DNA of 64,000 nt, from positions 1 through 64,000 of the forward strand of contig CAVUEF010000010.1 of the NCBI GenBank assembly GCA_963740455.1, in the 5' to 3' direction. A model generated the notes under the pieces. That model was not told the DNA's origin and ran no database searches. It was given only the letters and a program-made list of their open reading frames with translations. A program made the translations under genes and the position numbers. Positions 1 to 10,400 of the stretch are shown here, in pieces. Position 1 is the first letter of the stretch. The number at the start of each line of letters is the position of its first letter. Origin of the DNA: Paucibacter sp963740455 (lineage in GTDB: Bacteria > Pseudomonadota > Gammaproteobacteria > Burkholderiales > Burkholderiaceae_C).

Positions 1-640
1 AGGCGCGTTGTGCTCTCCAGCAGTTGCCGGTAGCCGCTTGCGCTCAAGGACTCTTTTTTCAGCGCGGCCGACAGCACACCGACGCCCAGCGGTTTGCCCA
101 GCACGAGCAGGTCGCCGGCCCTGGCATCGGCATTGCGCTTCACGTGGTCGGGGTGCACCAGGCCCAGCACCACCAGGCCGTAGATGGGCTCGACCGAGTC
201 GATCGAGTGGCCGCCTGCAATCGGGATGCCGGCCTGGGTGCAGACGCTGCGACCGCCGTCCAGGATGCGGGCGATGGTCTCCAGCGGCAGCACCTTGATG
301 GGCATGCCCACCAGCGCCAAGGCCATGATGGGCTTGCCGCCCATCGCATAGACATCGCTGATCGCGTTGGTCGCGGCAATGCGGCCAAAGTCGAAGGGGT
401 CGTCGACGATGGGCATGAAGAAGTCGGTGGTTGCGACAAGCGCCTGAGTGTCGTTGAGCTTGTAGACGGCGGCATCTCGCCAGAGGTCTCGATGCCCACC
501 AGCAAGCCGGGCGGCAGGGCCAGGCCGGAGTGGCCACGCAGGATTTGCGACAGCACACCGGGCGCGATCTTGCAGCCGCAGCCGCCGCCATGCGACAGCG
601 ACGTCAATCGGGGTGCGCCAGTGGCGACTTGCTCGGTCAT
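1..640 (-). pseudogene. selD: Selenide, water dikinase (selenophosphate synthase), frameshifted and cut by window start
   Basis: SelD makes selenophosphate from selenide and ATP for selenocysteine and selenouridine synthesis. The N-terminus has the glycine-rich SHGGGCGCK motif with Cys (not Sec) in the catalytic position and the following Lys. The frame breaks near position 476, just after GIETSG. Reading on in another frame restores family sequence (AAVYKLND, TTDFFMPIVDDPFDFGRIAA, YAMGGKPIMAL, IAGGHSIDS), so one base is missing relative to an intact gene. The C-terminus lies outside the window. It is divergent from the tungstate transporter genes. The break may be a real mutation or an assembly error; four similar breaks lie within 1.1 kb. 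Confidence 0.85.
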
Positions 641-751
641 TCATGATTCCTCTGGTTGGGGTGCGCGGAACTTGGGTCACAATCTGCCGCTGATGAATTG
701 TCGAAATCATACGTTGCGCGCGTCGAGCTACCGAATGGACAAAGGTTCGCC

Positions 752-1450
752 ATGAGGGACAGTCTTGCGCTGGCCTTCGAGATGATCGTCGACGCCGATG
801 CCGTGTTGCTCGATGTGGCGCTGTTGTCACTGCGCGTGAGCGCCAGTTCCTGCGCAATCGGCGGGCTGACAGGTTTGGCTGTGGCGTCTGGCTCGCGGTT
901 GCGCGCTTTCCCGGCAAGCGCGGCCTGGCGTCCTTGTCGAACACCTTGCTCGCGCTGCCCTCGGTGGTGGTGGGGCTGCTCGTCCATCTGCTGTTGTCGC
1001 GCTCCGGCCCGCTGGGTTCCTTGGGCATTCTGTTCACGCCGACGGCGATGGTCGTGGCGAAAGCATTCTGGTCATGCCCATCACGGCGGCGTTGACGCGC
1101 CAGTCGCTGGTGAACGCTTTCGGCGAGGGCGGCGATACCCTGCGCTCGATGGGGGCCGGACAGACGCCGAGCGTGGTGCTGTTGCTGCTGCACCAGCGCT
1201 GGGCGGCGCTGACCTTGCCGCTGATCGCGTTCGGATGCGCCATCTCGGAGGTCGGCGCGGTGATGATGGTGGGCGGCAATATCGACGGCGTGACGCGCGT
1301 CATGACGACCAGCATCGCGCTGGAAACCAGCAAGGGCGATTTGCCGCTGGCCTTGGCGCTGGGCTCGGTGTTGCTGCTGGTGGTGGGCCTGCTCGATCTT
1401 CTCATCACGCTGCCGAAGGCGGCGCCAAGCAGCCGGGGACGCAGCAGTGA
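752..1450 (+). pseudogene. tupB: Tungstate ABC transporter permease, frameshifted
   Basis: Inner-membrane permease of a TupABC tungstate importer. Pieces in three frames together give a TupB-like protein: LLSLRVSASS, then VARFPGKRGLASLSN and LLLSRSGPLGSLGILFTPTAM, then MPITAALTRQSLV and EVGAVMMVGGNI with TRVMTTSIALETSKGDLPLA. The frame changes near 883 and 1059, and a third change near the end is needed to reach the stop at 1448-1450. That stop overlaps the GTG start of the next gene. All changes fit single-base losses, several in G runs. Start chosen at ATG 752. The protein content is well conserved, which argues for sequence errors or very recent loss. Confidence 0.8.
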
Positions 1451-2228
1451 ACGCGATCGAAGCACCACCCTCGCTGAGCCTGGAAGGCGCCAGCGTCCGG
1501 TTTGGCGAGGCGCCGGCCTTGCAGCCGACCACGCTCGACATCCGGGCCGGCGAGCGCGTGCCGCTGGTGGGCGCAATGGTTCGGGCAAGACCACCTTGCT
1601 GCGCGTGCTGCACGGGCTGCAAGCCTTCGAGGGCAAACGGCAGGTGGCCAGACCGGAGCCGGCACTGCGTCAGGCGATGGTCGCGCAGCGGCCGTTCCTG
1701 CTCAGCTTGTCGGTCTGGCACAACCTCGTGCTGGCCTTGTGGCTGGGCGGCGTGCCGCGCGCCCAGCGCAGCGAGCGGGCGCGCCAGGCGCTGGCGCGCG
1801 TGGGTCTGTCCGACTTGGCGCAGCGGCCGGCGCGCGTGCTGTCGGGCGGCCAGCAGCAGCGCCTGGCGCTGGCGCGCGCCTGGGGTCTGCATCCGCAATT
1901 GCTGTTTCTGGATGAACCGACCGCCAATCTCGACCCGAGCGCCAAGCGCGAGGTCGAGGACATAATCGAGGCGTTTGTACGAGAAGGCATGACGCTGGTG
2001 ATGAGCACGCACAACCTCGGCCAGGCCAAGCGCCTGGCCACCCGGCTGCTCTACATGGAAGCCGGGCGCGTGCTGGTGGACCTGCCGCCGCAGGAATTTT
2101 TCAACACCGCGCTGCCGCAGGAAGCGGCGCTTTTCTTAAAGGAGAACTGCCTTGGACTTGAAGAGAATCTTCCCCCATTTGCTGTTGACCGCCGCACTGT
2201 TGGTGCCAGGTCTTGCGGCCAGCGCTGA
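1447..2228 (+). pseudogene. tupC: Tungstate ABC transporter ATP-binding protein, frameshifted
   Basis: ATPase of the TupABC importer. It starts at GTG 1447, overlapping the tupB stop. One base is missing near 1573, exactly at the Walker A motif: the first frame ends VPLVGA and the next resumes NGSGKTTLLRVL. The rest is intact, with ABC signature LSGGQQQRLALARA, Walker B LLFLDEPTANLD and switch His in MSTHNLG. The reading frame runs on to 2228, past the start of tupA at 2152, so the genes overlap by about 77 bases and are probably translationally coupled. Confidence 0.85.
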
Positions 2229-2976
2229 CGCACCGTTCATCGTGGTGGCTTCGACCACCTCGACCGAGCAGTCCGGCCTGTTCGGCCATCTGCTGCCGGC
2301 GTTCACCAAGGACACCGGCATACAGGTGCGCGTGGTGGCAGTGGGCACCGGCCAGGCACTCGACATGGCACGCCGCGGCGACGCCGATGTGGTGTTCGTG
2401 CACGACACGGTCGCCGAAGAGAAGTTCGTGGCCGAGGGTTTCGGCCTGAAGCGCCAGCCCGTGATGCACAACGACTTTGTGCTGATCGGCCCGAAGTCGG
2501 ACCCGGCCAAGGTGCGCGGCAAGGACGTGGCCGCGGCTTTGCTCAAGCTCAAGGCCACCGGACAGCCCTTTGTGTCGCGCGGCGACAAGAGCGGCACCTA
2601 TGAGGCCGAGCTGCGTTATTGGAAGATCGCCGGCGTCGATTTGTCCGCCGACAGACCCACCGGCTACAAGGCTTGTGGATGTGGCATGGGGCCGGCGCTG
2701 AACATGGCATCGTCGTTGAACGCCTATGTGCTGGCCGATCGTGGCACCTGGCTGGCGTTCAAGAACCGTGCCGATCTGGTGGTGCTGGTGGAGGGCGACA
2801 CCCGCCTCTTCAACCCCTATGGCGTGATCGTCGTGAACCCTGCCAAGTATCCGCACGTGAAGCTGGAGCTGGGGCAGCGCTTTGCCGACTGGCTGGTGTC
2901 GGCGCGCGGGCAGGGCGTGATCGCCGATTACAAGATTGGCGGCGAGCAGTTGTTCTTTCCGGACGCGATTCGATGA
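2152..2976 (+). CDS. tupA: Tungstate-binding periplasmic protein
   Basis: Substrate-binding protein of the TupABC tungstate importer, intact, 274 residues. A TTG start at 2152 gives a classic signal peptide (DLKRIFPHLLLTAALLVPGLAASA), and the mature part opens with the oxyanion-binding motif VVASTTSTEQSGL. Other family features are DADVVFVHD, FVSRGDKSGTYEAE and NPYGVIVVNP. It is the last gene of tupBCA. TupA and the molybdate-binding ModA differ; the TTSTEQSG motif fits TupA, so tungstate is the likely ligand. Confidence 0.9.
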   Translation: MDLKRIFPHLLLTAALLVPGLAASADAPFIVVASTTSTEQSGLFGHLLPAFTKDTGIQVRVVAVGTGQALDMARRGDADVVFVHDTVAEEKFVAEGFGLKRQPVMHNDFVLIGPKSDPAKVRGKDVAAALLKLKATGQPFVSRGDKSGTYEAELRYWKIAGVDLSADRPTGYKACGCGMGPALNMASSLNAYVLADRGTWLAFKNRADLVVLVEGDTRLFNPYGVIVVNPAKYPHVKLELGQRFADWLVSARGQGVIADYKIGGEQLFFPDAIR

Positions 2977-3015
2977 GTGGCCGGGCCTGACCCACGCAGG
3001 AGCCAGGCACCGCGC

Positions 3016-3300
3016 CTAAAGCCGACCGTGCTGGATCTTGCGCTGCGCCGTGTAGTGCCACCAAGGCAATGCAGGCGCGCCGCGCATGAAGTCGGTGGCG
3101 GCCATGAAGGTATCGAGCACACAGGGGTCATGTCTTGCCCCTGTCGTCGCGCACAGCCGCTGGTAGAGCGCAAAGGCGTCTTGAGCGCGCAGCTCGTCCG
3201 GATGACGGATGCCAATCAAGCGCAGATCGGCGGCCAGCGCGGGGCCGATGTTGGGAATGTCTTCAAGCGCAAGACACTCGCTGGCGTGTTGGGCTTTCAC
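3016..3300 (-). CDS. Small helix-hairpin-helix protein, Cdd1/pathogenicity-locus family
   Basis: A 94-residue protein starting at GTG 3300 with GGAG seven bases upstream. It has an HhH-type stretch (LEDIPNIGPALAADLRLIGI) and a C-terminal part with LYQRLCATTG and DPCVLDTFMAATDF, typical of the Cdd1-like family found beside recombination or repair genes. It lies 35 bases downstream of lexA on the same strand and is probably co-transcribed, so it may be induced by DNA damage. The biochemical function is not known; DNA binding is inferred from the HhH motif. Confidence 0.75.
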   Translation of the reverse strand: MKAQHASECLALEDIPNIGPALAADLRLIGIRHPDELRAQDAFALYQRLCATTGARHDPCVLDTFMAATDFMRGAPALPWWHYTAQRKIQHGRL

Positions 3301-3335
3301 GGTGTCGCTCCGGCGATGCGCGCCAGCGCCAACGC

Positions 3336-4007
3336 TTACATCATCATGTTGTTGCGTATCAGGCCGACGGCCAGGCCTTCGATCGCAAATTCGTCCACGC
3401 CGGCCTGCACGAGGATGGGTTCGAAGTCGGCGTTCTCGGGCAGCAACTCGATGCCGTGGCGGGTCTTGCGGAAACGCTTGACGGTGACTTCGTCGCCGAT
3501 GCGCGCCACCACGATCTGGCCGTTCTTGGCTTCGCTGGCCTTTTGCACCGCGAGCAGGTCGCCGTCCATGATGCCGACATCGCGCATGCTCATGCCCTTG
3601 ACCTTGAGCAGGAAGTCGGGCTTGCGCGGGAACATGCTGGCCTCCAGCACATAGGTCTGGTCGATGTGCTCCTGCGCCAGGATCGGGCTGCCGGCAGCGA
3701 CGCGCCCGACCAGCGGCAGCGTCAACTGGGCGAACAGTGGCAGCGAGTACTGCCGGCCGCGCGCGGCGTTGAGCGCACGCAGCGTGTCGGCCTTCAGGCG
3801 GATGCCGCGCGAGGTGCCGCCCACCAGTTCGATGGCGCCCTTGCGCGCCAGCGCCTGCAAATGCTCTTCGGCCGCATTGGCCGACTTGAAGCCCAGTTCG
3901 GCGGCGATTTCGGCGCGCGTCGGCGGTGAACCGGTGCGCTCGATCGCGCTTTGCACCAGATCCAGAATCTGTTGCTGACGCGCCGTGAGTTTGGGGCTGT
4001 CTTCCAT
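3336..4007 (-). CDS. lexA: LexA repressor, SOS regulator and self-cleaving protease
   Basis: LexA represses SOS genes and cleaves itself when stimulated by RecA filaments. The protein is 223 residues from ATG 4007, which has AGGAG upstream. Residues 1-70 form the winged-helix DNA-binding domain (LTARQQQILDLV, PPTRAEIAAELGF). The cleavage site is Ala105-Gly106 in GRVAAGSP. The peptidase S24 dyad is Ser140 (KGMSM) and Lys177 (EVTVKRF). Two LexA-box-like sites lie just upstream, as expected for autoregulation. A longer in-frame start at 4049 has no support from homology. Confidence 0.95.
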   Translation of the reverse strand: MEDSPKLTARQQQILDLVQSAIERTGSPPTRAEIAAELGFKSANAAEEHLQALARKGAIELVGGTSRGIRLKADTLRALNAARGRQYSLPLFAQLTLPLVGRVAAGSPILAQEHIDQTYVLEASMFPRKPDFLLKVKGMSMRDVGIMDGDLLAVQKASEAKNGQIVVARIGDEVTVKRFRKTRHGIELLPENADFEPILVQAGVDEFAIEGLAVGLIRNNMMM

Positions 4008-4056
4008 GGGAGCTCCTCGTACCGAAAACAGTCGCGGCACAATGCGCACAGGCTGA

Positions 4057-4091
4057 CTGACATTTTGTCCAGTAGCTGTATTTTCATCCAG
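4057..4091. promoter_or_regulatory. Two tandem LexA-box-like operators
   Basis: CTGACATTTTGTCCAG (4057-4072) and CTGTATTTTCATCCAG (4076-4091) lie 19 bases apart in the lexA/asparaginase gap. Each resembles the CTGT-N8-ACAG SOS box with one or two mismatches. Read on the lexA strand, both begin CTGG. Tandem boxes upstream of lexA are known from E. coli. The second box ends 11 bases before the asparaginase ATG, so it could also affect that gene. Confidence 0.6.
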
Positions 4092-4102
4092 TTGAGCGAA
4101 AA

Positions 4103-5050
4103 ATGCAAAGAACTTCGGGAACAGTCGTCATCCTGGGCACCGGCGGCACCATCGCAGGCACGGCTCAGACGAGCACCGATAACACCGGCTACACGGCCGC
4201 CCAGATCGGCGTGGCTGAGTTGGTGGCGGCCGTGCCGCCACTCAAAGGGCAGCCGCTCGAGTGCGAACAAGTCGCCCAACTCGACAGCAAGGACATGGAT
4301 TTCGCCACCTGGCAGTTGCTCGCCCAGCGCGTCGCCCACCATCTGGCGCGCCCCGATGTGGCCGGCATCGTCATCACGCATGGCACCGACACGCTGGAAG
4401 AGACCGCCTACTTTCTGCACCGCCTGCTGGCGCCACGCAAGCCGGTCGTGCTGACGGCGGCGATGCGCCCGGCCACCTCACTGCAGACCGATGGACCGCA
4501 GAATCTGACCGATGCCGTGAGCGTGGCGCGGGCACCTGGTGCGCAAGGCGTGCTGGCGGTGCTGGCAGGCCGCGTGCACGGCGCACTTGATGTGAGCAAG
4601 CAGCACAGCTACCGGCTCGACGCCTTCAGCTCGGGCGATGCCGGACCTTTGGCCTTGCTTGAAGAAGGCGTGCTGCGCCCCTTGCGCGCCTGGCCTGCGG
4701 GCGAGGCCTTGGGCGTGGACCTTGTCGCGCCCGCTCCAGAGCATTGGCCGCGGATCGAGCTGATCACCAGCTATGCGGGAGCGGACGGCGCGCTGGTGCA
4801 GGCAGTGCGCAGCCTGGGAGCACTAGGCATTGTGGTCGCCGCGACGGGCAATGGCGGCGTGCATTGGCGCCTCGAAGCGGCCTTGCTTGAGGCCATGGCG
4901 GATGGTGTGCAGGTGCTGCGCGCCACGCGCTGTGCGCATGGCGCGATCGTCGGCCAGAACGAGCAAGCCTTGCCATCGGCCGGCGCGCTGAGTCCGGTGA
5001 AGGCCAGGGTCGAGTTGGTGCTGCGCTTGCTGGCCGAGCGCGCTAAGTGA
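4103..5050 (+). CDS. L-asparaginase (type I/II family)
   Basis: Hydrolyses L-asparagine to aspartate and ammonia. The 315-residue protein has both family signatures: LGTGGTIAGT with the nucleophilic Thr13, and VITHGTDTLEE with Thr95 and Asp96. Further conserved segments are VLTAAMRPATSLQTDGPQNL and GIVVAATGNGG. No signal peptide is visible, which suggests a cytoplasmic enzyme. It is transcribed divergently from lexA across only 95 bases that contain the LexA-like boxes. Confidence 0.9.
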   Translation: MQRTSGTVVILGTGGTIAGTAQTSTDNTGYTAAQIGVAELVAAVPPLKGQPLECEQVAQLDSKDMDFATWQLLAQRVAHHLARPDVAGIVITHGTDTLEETAYFLHRLLAPRKPVVLTAAMRPATSLQTDGPQNLTDAVSVARAPGAQGVLAVLAGRVHGALDVSKQHSYRLDAFSSGDAGPLALLEEGVLRPLRAWPAGEALGVDLVAPAPEHWPRIELITSYAGADGALVQAVRSLGALGIVVAATGNGGVHWRLEAALLEAMADGVQVLRATRCAHGAIVGQNEQALPSAGALSPVKARVELVLRLLAERAK

Positions 5051-5182
5051 AGGTCAAACAGCAAGTGAACGAAGGATGAGCTGCGGAGATGTTCGCCAGC
5101 AAGGGTTGAATTGATCGAAACGGGACCTATGCAGTCGCCCGTCTTCTAGGGTTAACCCGCTATTTTCCGGTAGCCCATTCTG

Positions 5183-5218
5183 TGTAAAGGTAGACCGATT
5201 TTGTCGGAAAACTTTACA
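5183..5218 (+). promoter_or_regulatory. Upstream activator-like dyad for PEP-CTERM gene 1
   Basis: TGTCGGAAAACTTTACA (5202-5218) recurs with one change upstream of the other PEP-CTERM gene (26948-26964). Here it is also the right half of a dyad: TGTAAAG at 5183-5189 mirrors CTTTACA at 5212-5218, with CCG/CGG inside. It lies about 90 bases upstream of a GG-N10-GC promoter, the usual place for an enhancer site of a sigma-54 activator. The activator itself is not in the window. Confidence 0.6.
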
Positions 5219-5304
5219 TGTAGCGCTGAAATCGCTGGCAACAACACCGCGGACTTTTGACTTTTTTCCAGTCTATCAATGACTTACGAAAAAATAGCTC
5301 GACA

Positions 5305-5320
5305 TGGCTCACTTTTTGCA
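5305..5320 (+). promoter_or_regulatory. Sigma-54 (-24/-12) promoter of PEP-CTERM gene 1
   Basis: TGGCTCACTTTTTGCA has the invariant GG (5306-5307) and GC (5318-5319) with exactly 10 bases between, matching the TGGCAC-N5-TTGCA consensus well. The expected start of transcription is near 5331. The same arrangement precedes the second PEP-CTERM gene. Confidence 0.65.
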
Positions 5321-5431
5321 TGTCTAGTCGCGCGAGGGAGGTCACTCTTTTCAGCCTCGCACGTTGTGATTTCTTGAAATCAAAACGGCTCGATGGTACT
5401 TGTCAGAACACTTCAATTTAAAGGTGACTAT

Positions 5432-6130
5432 ATGAAAAGGAAGTTTCGTCAATCTGCGCTTGCGGTTCTTTTAGGACTGATGTCTGTTGGTGCTGCCAAT
5501 GCATCCACATTTTCCATAAAAATGGTGGCTGACAACGACTTTGCGATCTTTACCGGCACGGCCGCTGGCGTCAACAATCTTCTGTATCAGAACAATAAGA
5601 GTTGGATGGACCAGATTCCAGCTTTGTCCTTGTTGACTTTTTCCTTGCCGGCCGGCGATACGAAGTTTTATGTGCTCGGCATGGGCGGCGGCGGCAACGA
5701 AAATATCAGTGGTTTGATCAACGGTGTGGACATGACGTCTGCCGCCGTATCCACCATCATGAGTTCGGATCTCCACTCTTACCTCGGTTACAACACCACA
5801 ACCGTTAGTAACGGGACTTTCGATGCAAGGCTGGCGGATGTTCAAACGGCATTTTCCTCTTTGACTTGGGGCTCTCCTATTCTCAACTGGAGCGACGAGG
5901 TCATTTTGGCGGCCGCTCCGGGCGGAGTCGGATTCCATTTCGATAGCAGCACAGCCCATTTGTTCGCGTTTACCTCAACGTCCGTGGGCGTTGATCCCGG
6001 GCCTGCAGGCGTGCCTGAACCGTCATCGATTGCATTGACCTTGACCGGCCTTGCCAGCCTGATGGCGCTCTGCCGTCGCCCGCGTAAGACCATAGGGCTC
6101 GGCGAGGAGCGAACCGCGACGTTCGCGTAA
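5432..6130 (+). CDS. PEP-CTERM sorting-domain protein 1
   Basis: A secreted surface protein of 232 residues. ATG 5432 is preceded by AAAGGTG and gives a signal peptide (KRKFRQSALAVLLGLMSVG, cleavage near ANA). The C-terminus is a PEP-CTERM sorting signal: VPEPSSIALTLTG, a hydrophobic stretch, then CRRPRK. About 13 residues follow the basic cluster, which is longer than usual. The middle part matches no family I recognise. Such proteins are processed by an exosortase and often reach the matrix of polysaccharide-producing floc formers; no exosortase is in this window. Confidence 0.85.
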   Translation: MKRKFRQSALAVLLGLMSVGAANASTFSIKMVADNDFAIFTGTAAGVNNLLYQNNKSWMDQIPALSLLTFSLPAGDTKFYVLGMGGGGNENISGLINGVDMTSAAVSTIMSSDLHSYLGYNTTTVSNGTFDARLADVQTAFSSLTWGSPILNWSDEVILAAAPGGVGFHFDSSTAHLFAFTSTSVGVDPGPAGVPEPSSIALTLTGLASLMALCRRPRKTIGLGEERTATFA

Positions 6131-6157
6131 TTCATCGGCTGCGTTTGACTGCACCCG

Positions 6158-6184
6158 GGCCACCTCATTCGGGGGGCCTTTTTC
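6158..6184 (+). terminator. Probable intrinsic terminator after PEP-CTERM gene 1
   Basis: GGCCACC pairs with GGGGGCC across a six-base loop with one mismatch, followed by TTTTTC. It starts 28 bases after the stop of the PEP-CTERM gene. The rest of the gap up to 6425 shows nothing I can name. Confidence 0.55.
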
Positions 6185-6425
6185 TTGATCTGTTGCTGCT
6201 AATAAGGCCGGAGCCAGTGTGCCGTGTGTCTCGCAACGGCCTGTTGCGCGAGGCGCAGACGGCCATCGTTGAGGCTGTGGGTCGATAGCGTCGGTTGGCC
6301 GGCCAGAGACGAACGTCGGCAGTCAGTTGTGGATTCACCCGGTCGGTCAAGGCAATACACTGACCGGCAGACTCTGACCACCAAGCTGTCTCTTGTGAAA
6401 GAGGGTGCCCCCTTTACGGCGGAGC

Positions 6426-8371
<1,946 letters not shown>

Positions 8372-8375
<4 letters not shown>

Positions 8376-9235
8376 GAAAGCAATGCCTCTCGCGTGACCA
8401 GCAAGACCTGGTCTTCGCCAGCGCTGGTTTCCAACCAAACAATATCCAAACCCGCAAAGGCCTGCTCGAAAAATTCACGTTCGTTGCCGATCTCCAGCAC
8501 CAGCACCGCGTGCTCGCTCATGCAGCGCGGCGCCTCAAGCACCAGCTTGCGCACGAAGTCCATGCCGTCCGCGCCGCCGGCCAGCGCCAGCTCGGGCTCG
8601 GCGCGGTATTCGGCGGGCAGCTTGGCCATCGAACCGGCATTCACATAAGGCGGGTTGCACAGGATCAGATCCCAGGGGCCGGGCAGGGCGCTCAATCCGT
8701 CGCTCAGCACCAGCGTGATACGGTCCGGCAGGCCATGCTTGTCGACATTGATGCGGGCCACTGCCAGTGCGTCTAGCGATAGGTCTGAGCCCGTCACCTC
8801 GACCTCGGGCCAGGCCAGTGCCGCCAGCACGGCCAGGCTGCCATTGCCGGTGCACAGGTCGAGCACCTTGCGCGTCTGCGCCGACAGCCAGGGATCGATG
8901 GAGCCCTCGGCAATCAGTTCGGCAATGAAGCTGCGCGGCACGATGGCGCGCTCATCGACATAGAAAGGCACGCCCTGCAGCCAGGCCTCGTGGGTGAGAT
9001 AGGCGACAGGCTTGCGGGTGGCGATGCGCTGTTCGATCAGCTCGGCAATCTGTGCTTGCTCGGCAGCGCTCAGCAAGCGATCGGCGTGCTCATCCAATTC
9101 GTCCAGTGGCAGAGCCAGGCGCCACAGCACCAGCCAGGCGGCCTCGTCGAAGGCGTTGGCGGTGCCATGTCCAAACGAAACGCCCGCCTTTGTCAGGCGG
9201 GCGGCTTGCAGCTCGATGCAGTCAATCAGTTTCAA
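8372..9235 (-). CDS. prmB: 50S ribosomal protein L3 glutamine methyltransferase
   Basis: Uses S-adenosylmethionine to methylate a glutamine of ribosomal protein L3. The 287-residue protein has the SAM-binding loop DLCTGNGSLA (126-135) and the catalytic NPPY motif (194-197). The PrmB/HemK-like N-terminal helical region ends in FYVDERAIVPRSFIAELI, which separates PrmB from PrmC. The start is TTG 9235, overlapping the dapE stop by three bases; the stop overlaps the yheS start. Confidence 0.9.
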
Positions 9236-10380
9236 AGAATCAGTGCTTCCAGGCTGCGACGGTAGATGTTCTTGAGCGGCTCGATGGCCGCCACTTCGAC
9301 ATGCTCGTCAATTTTGTGGATGGTGGCGTTGCGCGGGCCGAATTCGATGACCTGCGGACAAAGCTTGGCGATGAAGCGGCCGTCCGACGTGCCGCCCGTG
9401 GTGGACAACACCGGCTTGCGGCCCGTCTCGGCCTGGATCGCGGCACTGACGGCTTCGCTCAAGCGTCCCTGTGGCGTCAGGAACGGCTCACCCCCGAGCG
9501 TCCACTCGAGGCTGTATTCGAGCTCATGACGCTCAAGCAAAGCCTGCACGCGTTGCTTCAGTGCGTCGGGTGTCGATTCGGTCGAAAAGCGGAAGTTGAA
9601 ATCCACCACCAGCTCGCCCGGAATCACATTGCCCACGCCGGTGCCGGCGTGGATGTTGGAGATCTGCCAGGTGGTGGCCGGGAAATACGCGTTGCCCGCG
9701 TCCCATTGGATGCTGGCCAGCTCAGCCAGCGCAGCCACGCTCTGATGCACCGGGTTGCGCGCCAGGTGCGGATACGCCACATGGCCTTGAATGCCCTTGA
9801 CCCTGAGCTTGGCAGAGAGCGAGCCGCGCCGGCCGTTCTTGATCGTGTCGCCCAACGCATCGACCGACGTGGGTTCGCCAACAATGCAGTAATCGAGCCG
9901 CTGGTTTCTGGCGCGCAATTGCTCGCACACTTTGAGCGTGCCGTGCTGTGCCGGGCCCTCTTCATCGCTGGTGAGCAAGAAGGCAATGCTGCCTCGATGG
10001 TCGGGATGAGAGGCGACGAATTCCTTGGCCGCGACCACCATCGCGGCCAGCGAGGTCTTCATGTCGGCGGCACCCCGCCCATAGAGCCTGCCATGGCGAT
10101 GCGAAGGCACGAAGGGATCGCTGGCCCAGGCCGACAAGTCGCCCGTGGGCACGACGTCGGTGTGGCCGGCGAACACCAGCACCGGGCCGTCCGGGACGGC
10201 GCCGCATTTGATCGCCCACAGGTTGCTGACGCGAGCGTCCACGGGCCCGCTGTCCATGCGCTCCAGCTCGAAACCGGCTGCGGTCAGGTGCTCGCCCAGC
10301 AGGCTCAGGCAACCCGCATCGTCGGGTGTGAGCGACGGGCGTGCCAGCAAAGCCTCGACAAGGCTCAAGGTGTTTGACAT
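9232..10380 (-). CDS. dapE: Succinyl-diaminopimelate desuccinylase
   Basis: Removes succinate from N-succinyl-LL-diaminopimelate in lysine and peptidoglycan synthesis. The 382-residue M20-family zinc enzyme has FAGHTDVVPTG (His73, Asp75), YGRGAADMKTS and the catalytic SDEEGPA. Start ATG 10380 fits the family N-terminus (MSNTLSLVEALLARPSLTP); a much longer open frame upstream lies antisense-shifted over pilU. It stands with dapC and dapD in one minus-strand cluster, interrupted by pilU. Confidence 0.95.
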   Translation of the reverse strand: MSNTLSLVEALLARPSLTPDDAGCLSLLGEHLTAAGFELERMDSGPVDARVSNLWAIKCGAVPDGPVLVFAGHTDVVPTGDLSAWASDPFVPSHRHGRLYGRGAADMKTSLAAMVVAAKEFVASHPDHRGSIAFLLTSDEEGPAQHGTLKVCEQLRARNQRLDYCIVGEPTSVDALGDTIKNGRRGSLSAKLRVKGIQGHVAYPHLARNPVHQSVAALAELASIQWDAGNAYFPATTWQISNIHAGTGVGNVIPGELVVDFNFRFSTESTPDALKQRVQALLERHELEYSLEWTLGGEPFLTPQGRLSEAVSAAIQAETGRKPVLSTTGGTSDGRFIAKLCPQVIEFGPRNATIHKIDEHVEVAAIEPLKNIYRRSLEALIL

Positions 10381-10400
10381 GTCGAGGCTGGTGCTGGCGT

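Larger units (their letters stand above)
5051..5431 (+). other. Non-coding upstream region of PEP-CTERM gene 1
   Basis: This 381-base stretch holds no gene. It is clearly more AT-rich than its surroundings and contains the upstream activator-like motif (5183-5218) and sigma-54-type promoter (5305-5320) listed separately. The transcript from that promoter would have a leader of about 100 bases. Confidence 0.6.

Noticed and set aside
24..755. 243-residue frame antisense to selD
   Set aside because: It overlaps conserved selD sequence and shows no domain.
5393..5431. Longer start of PEP-CTERM gene 1
   Set aside because: The 13 extra residues precede a standard signal peptide and the ATG at 5432 has a better ribosome-binding site.
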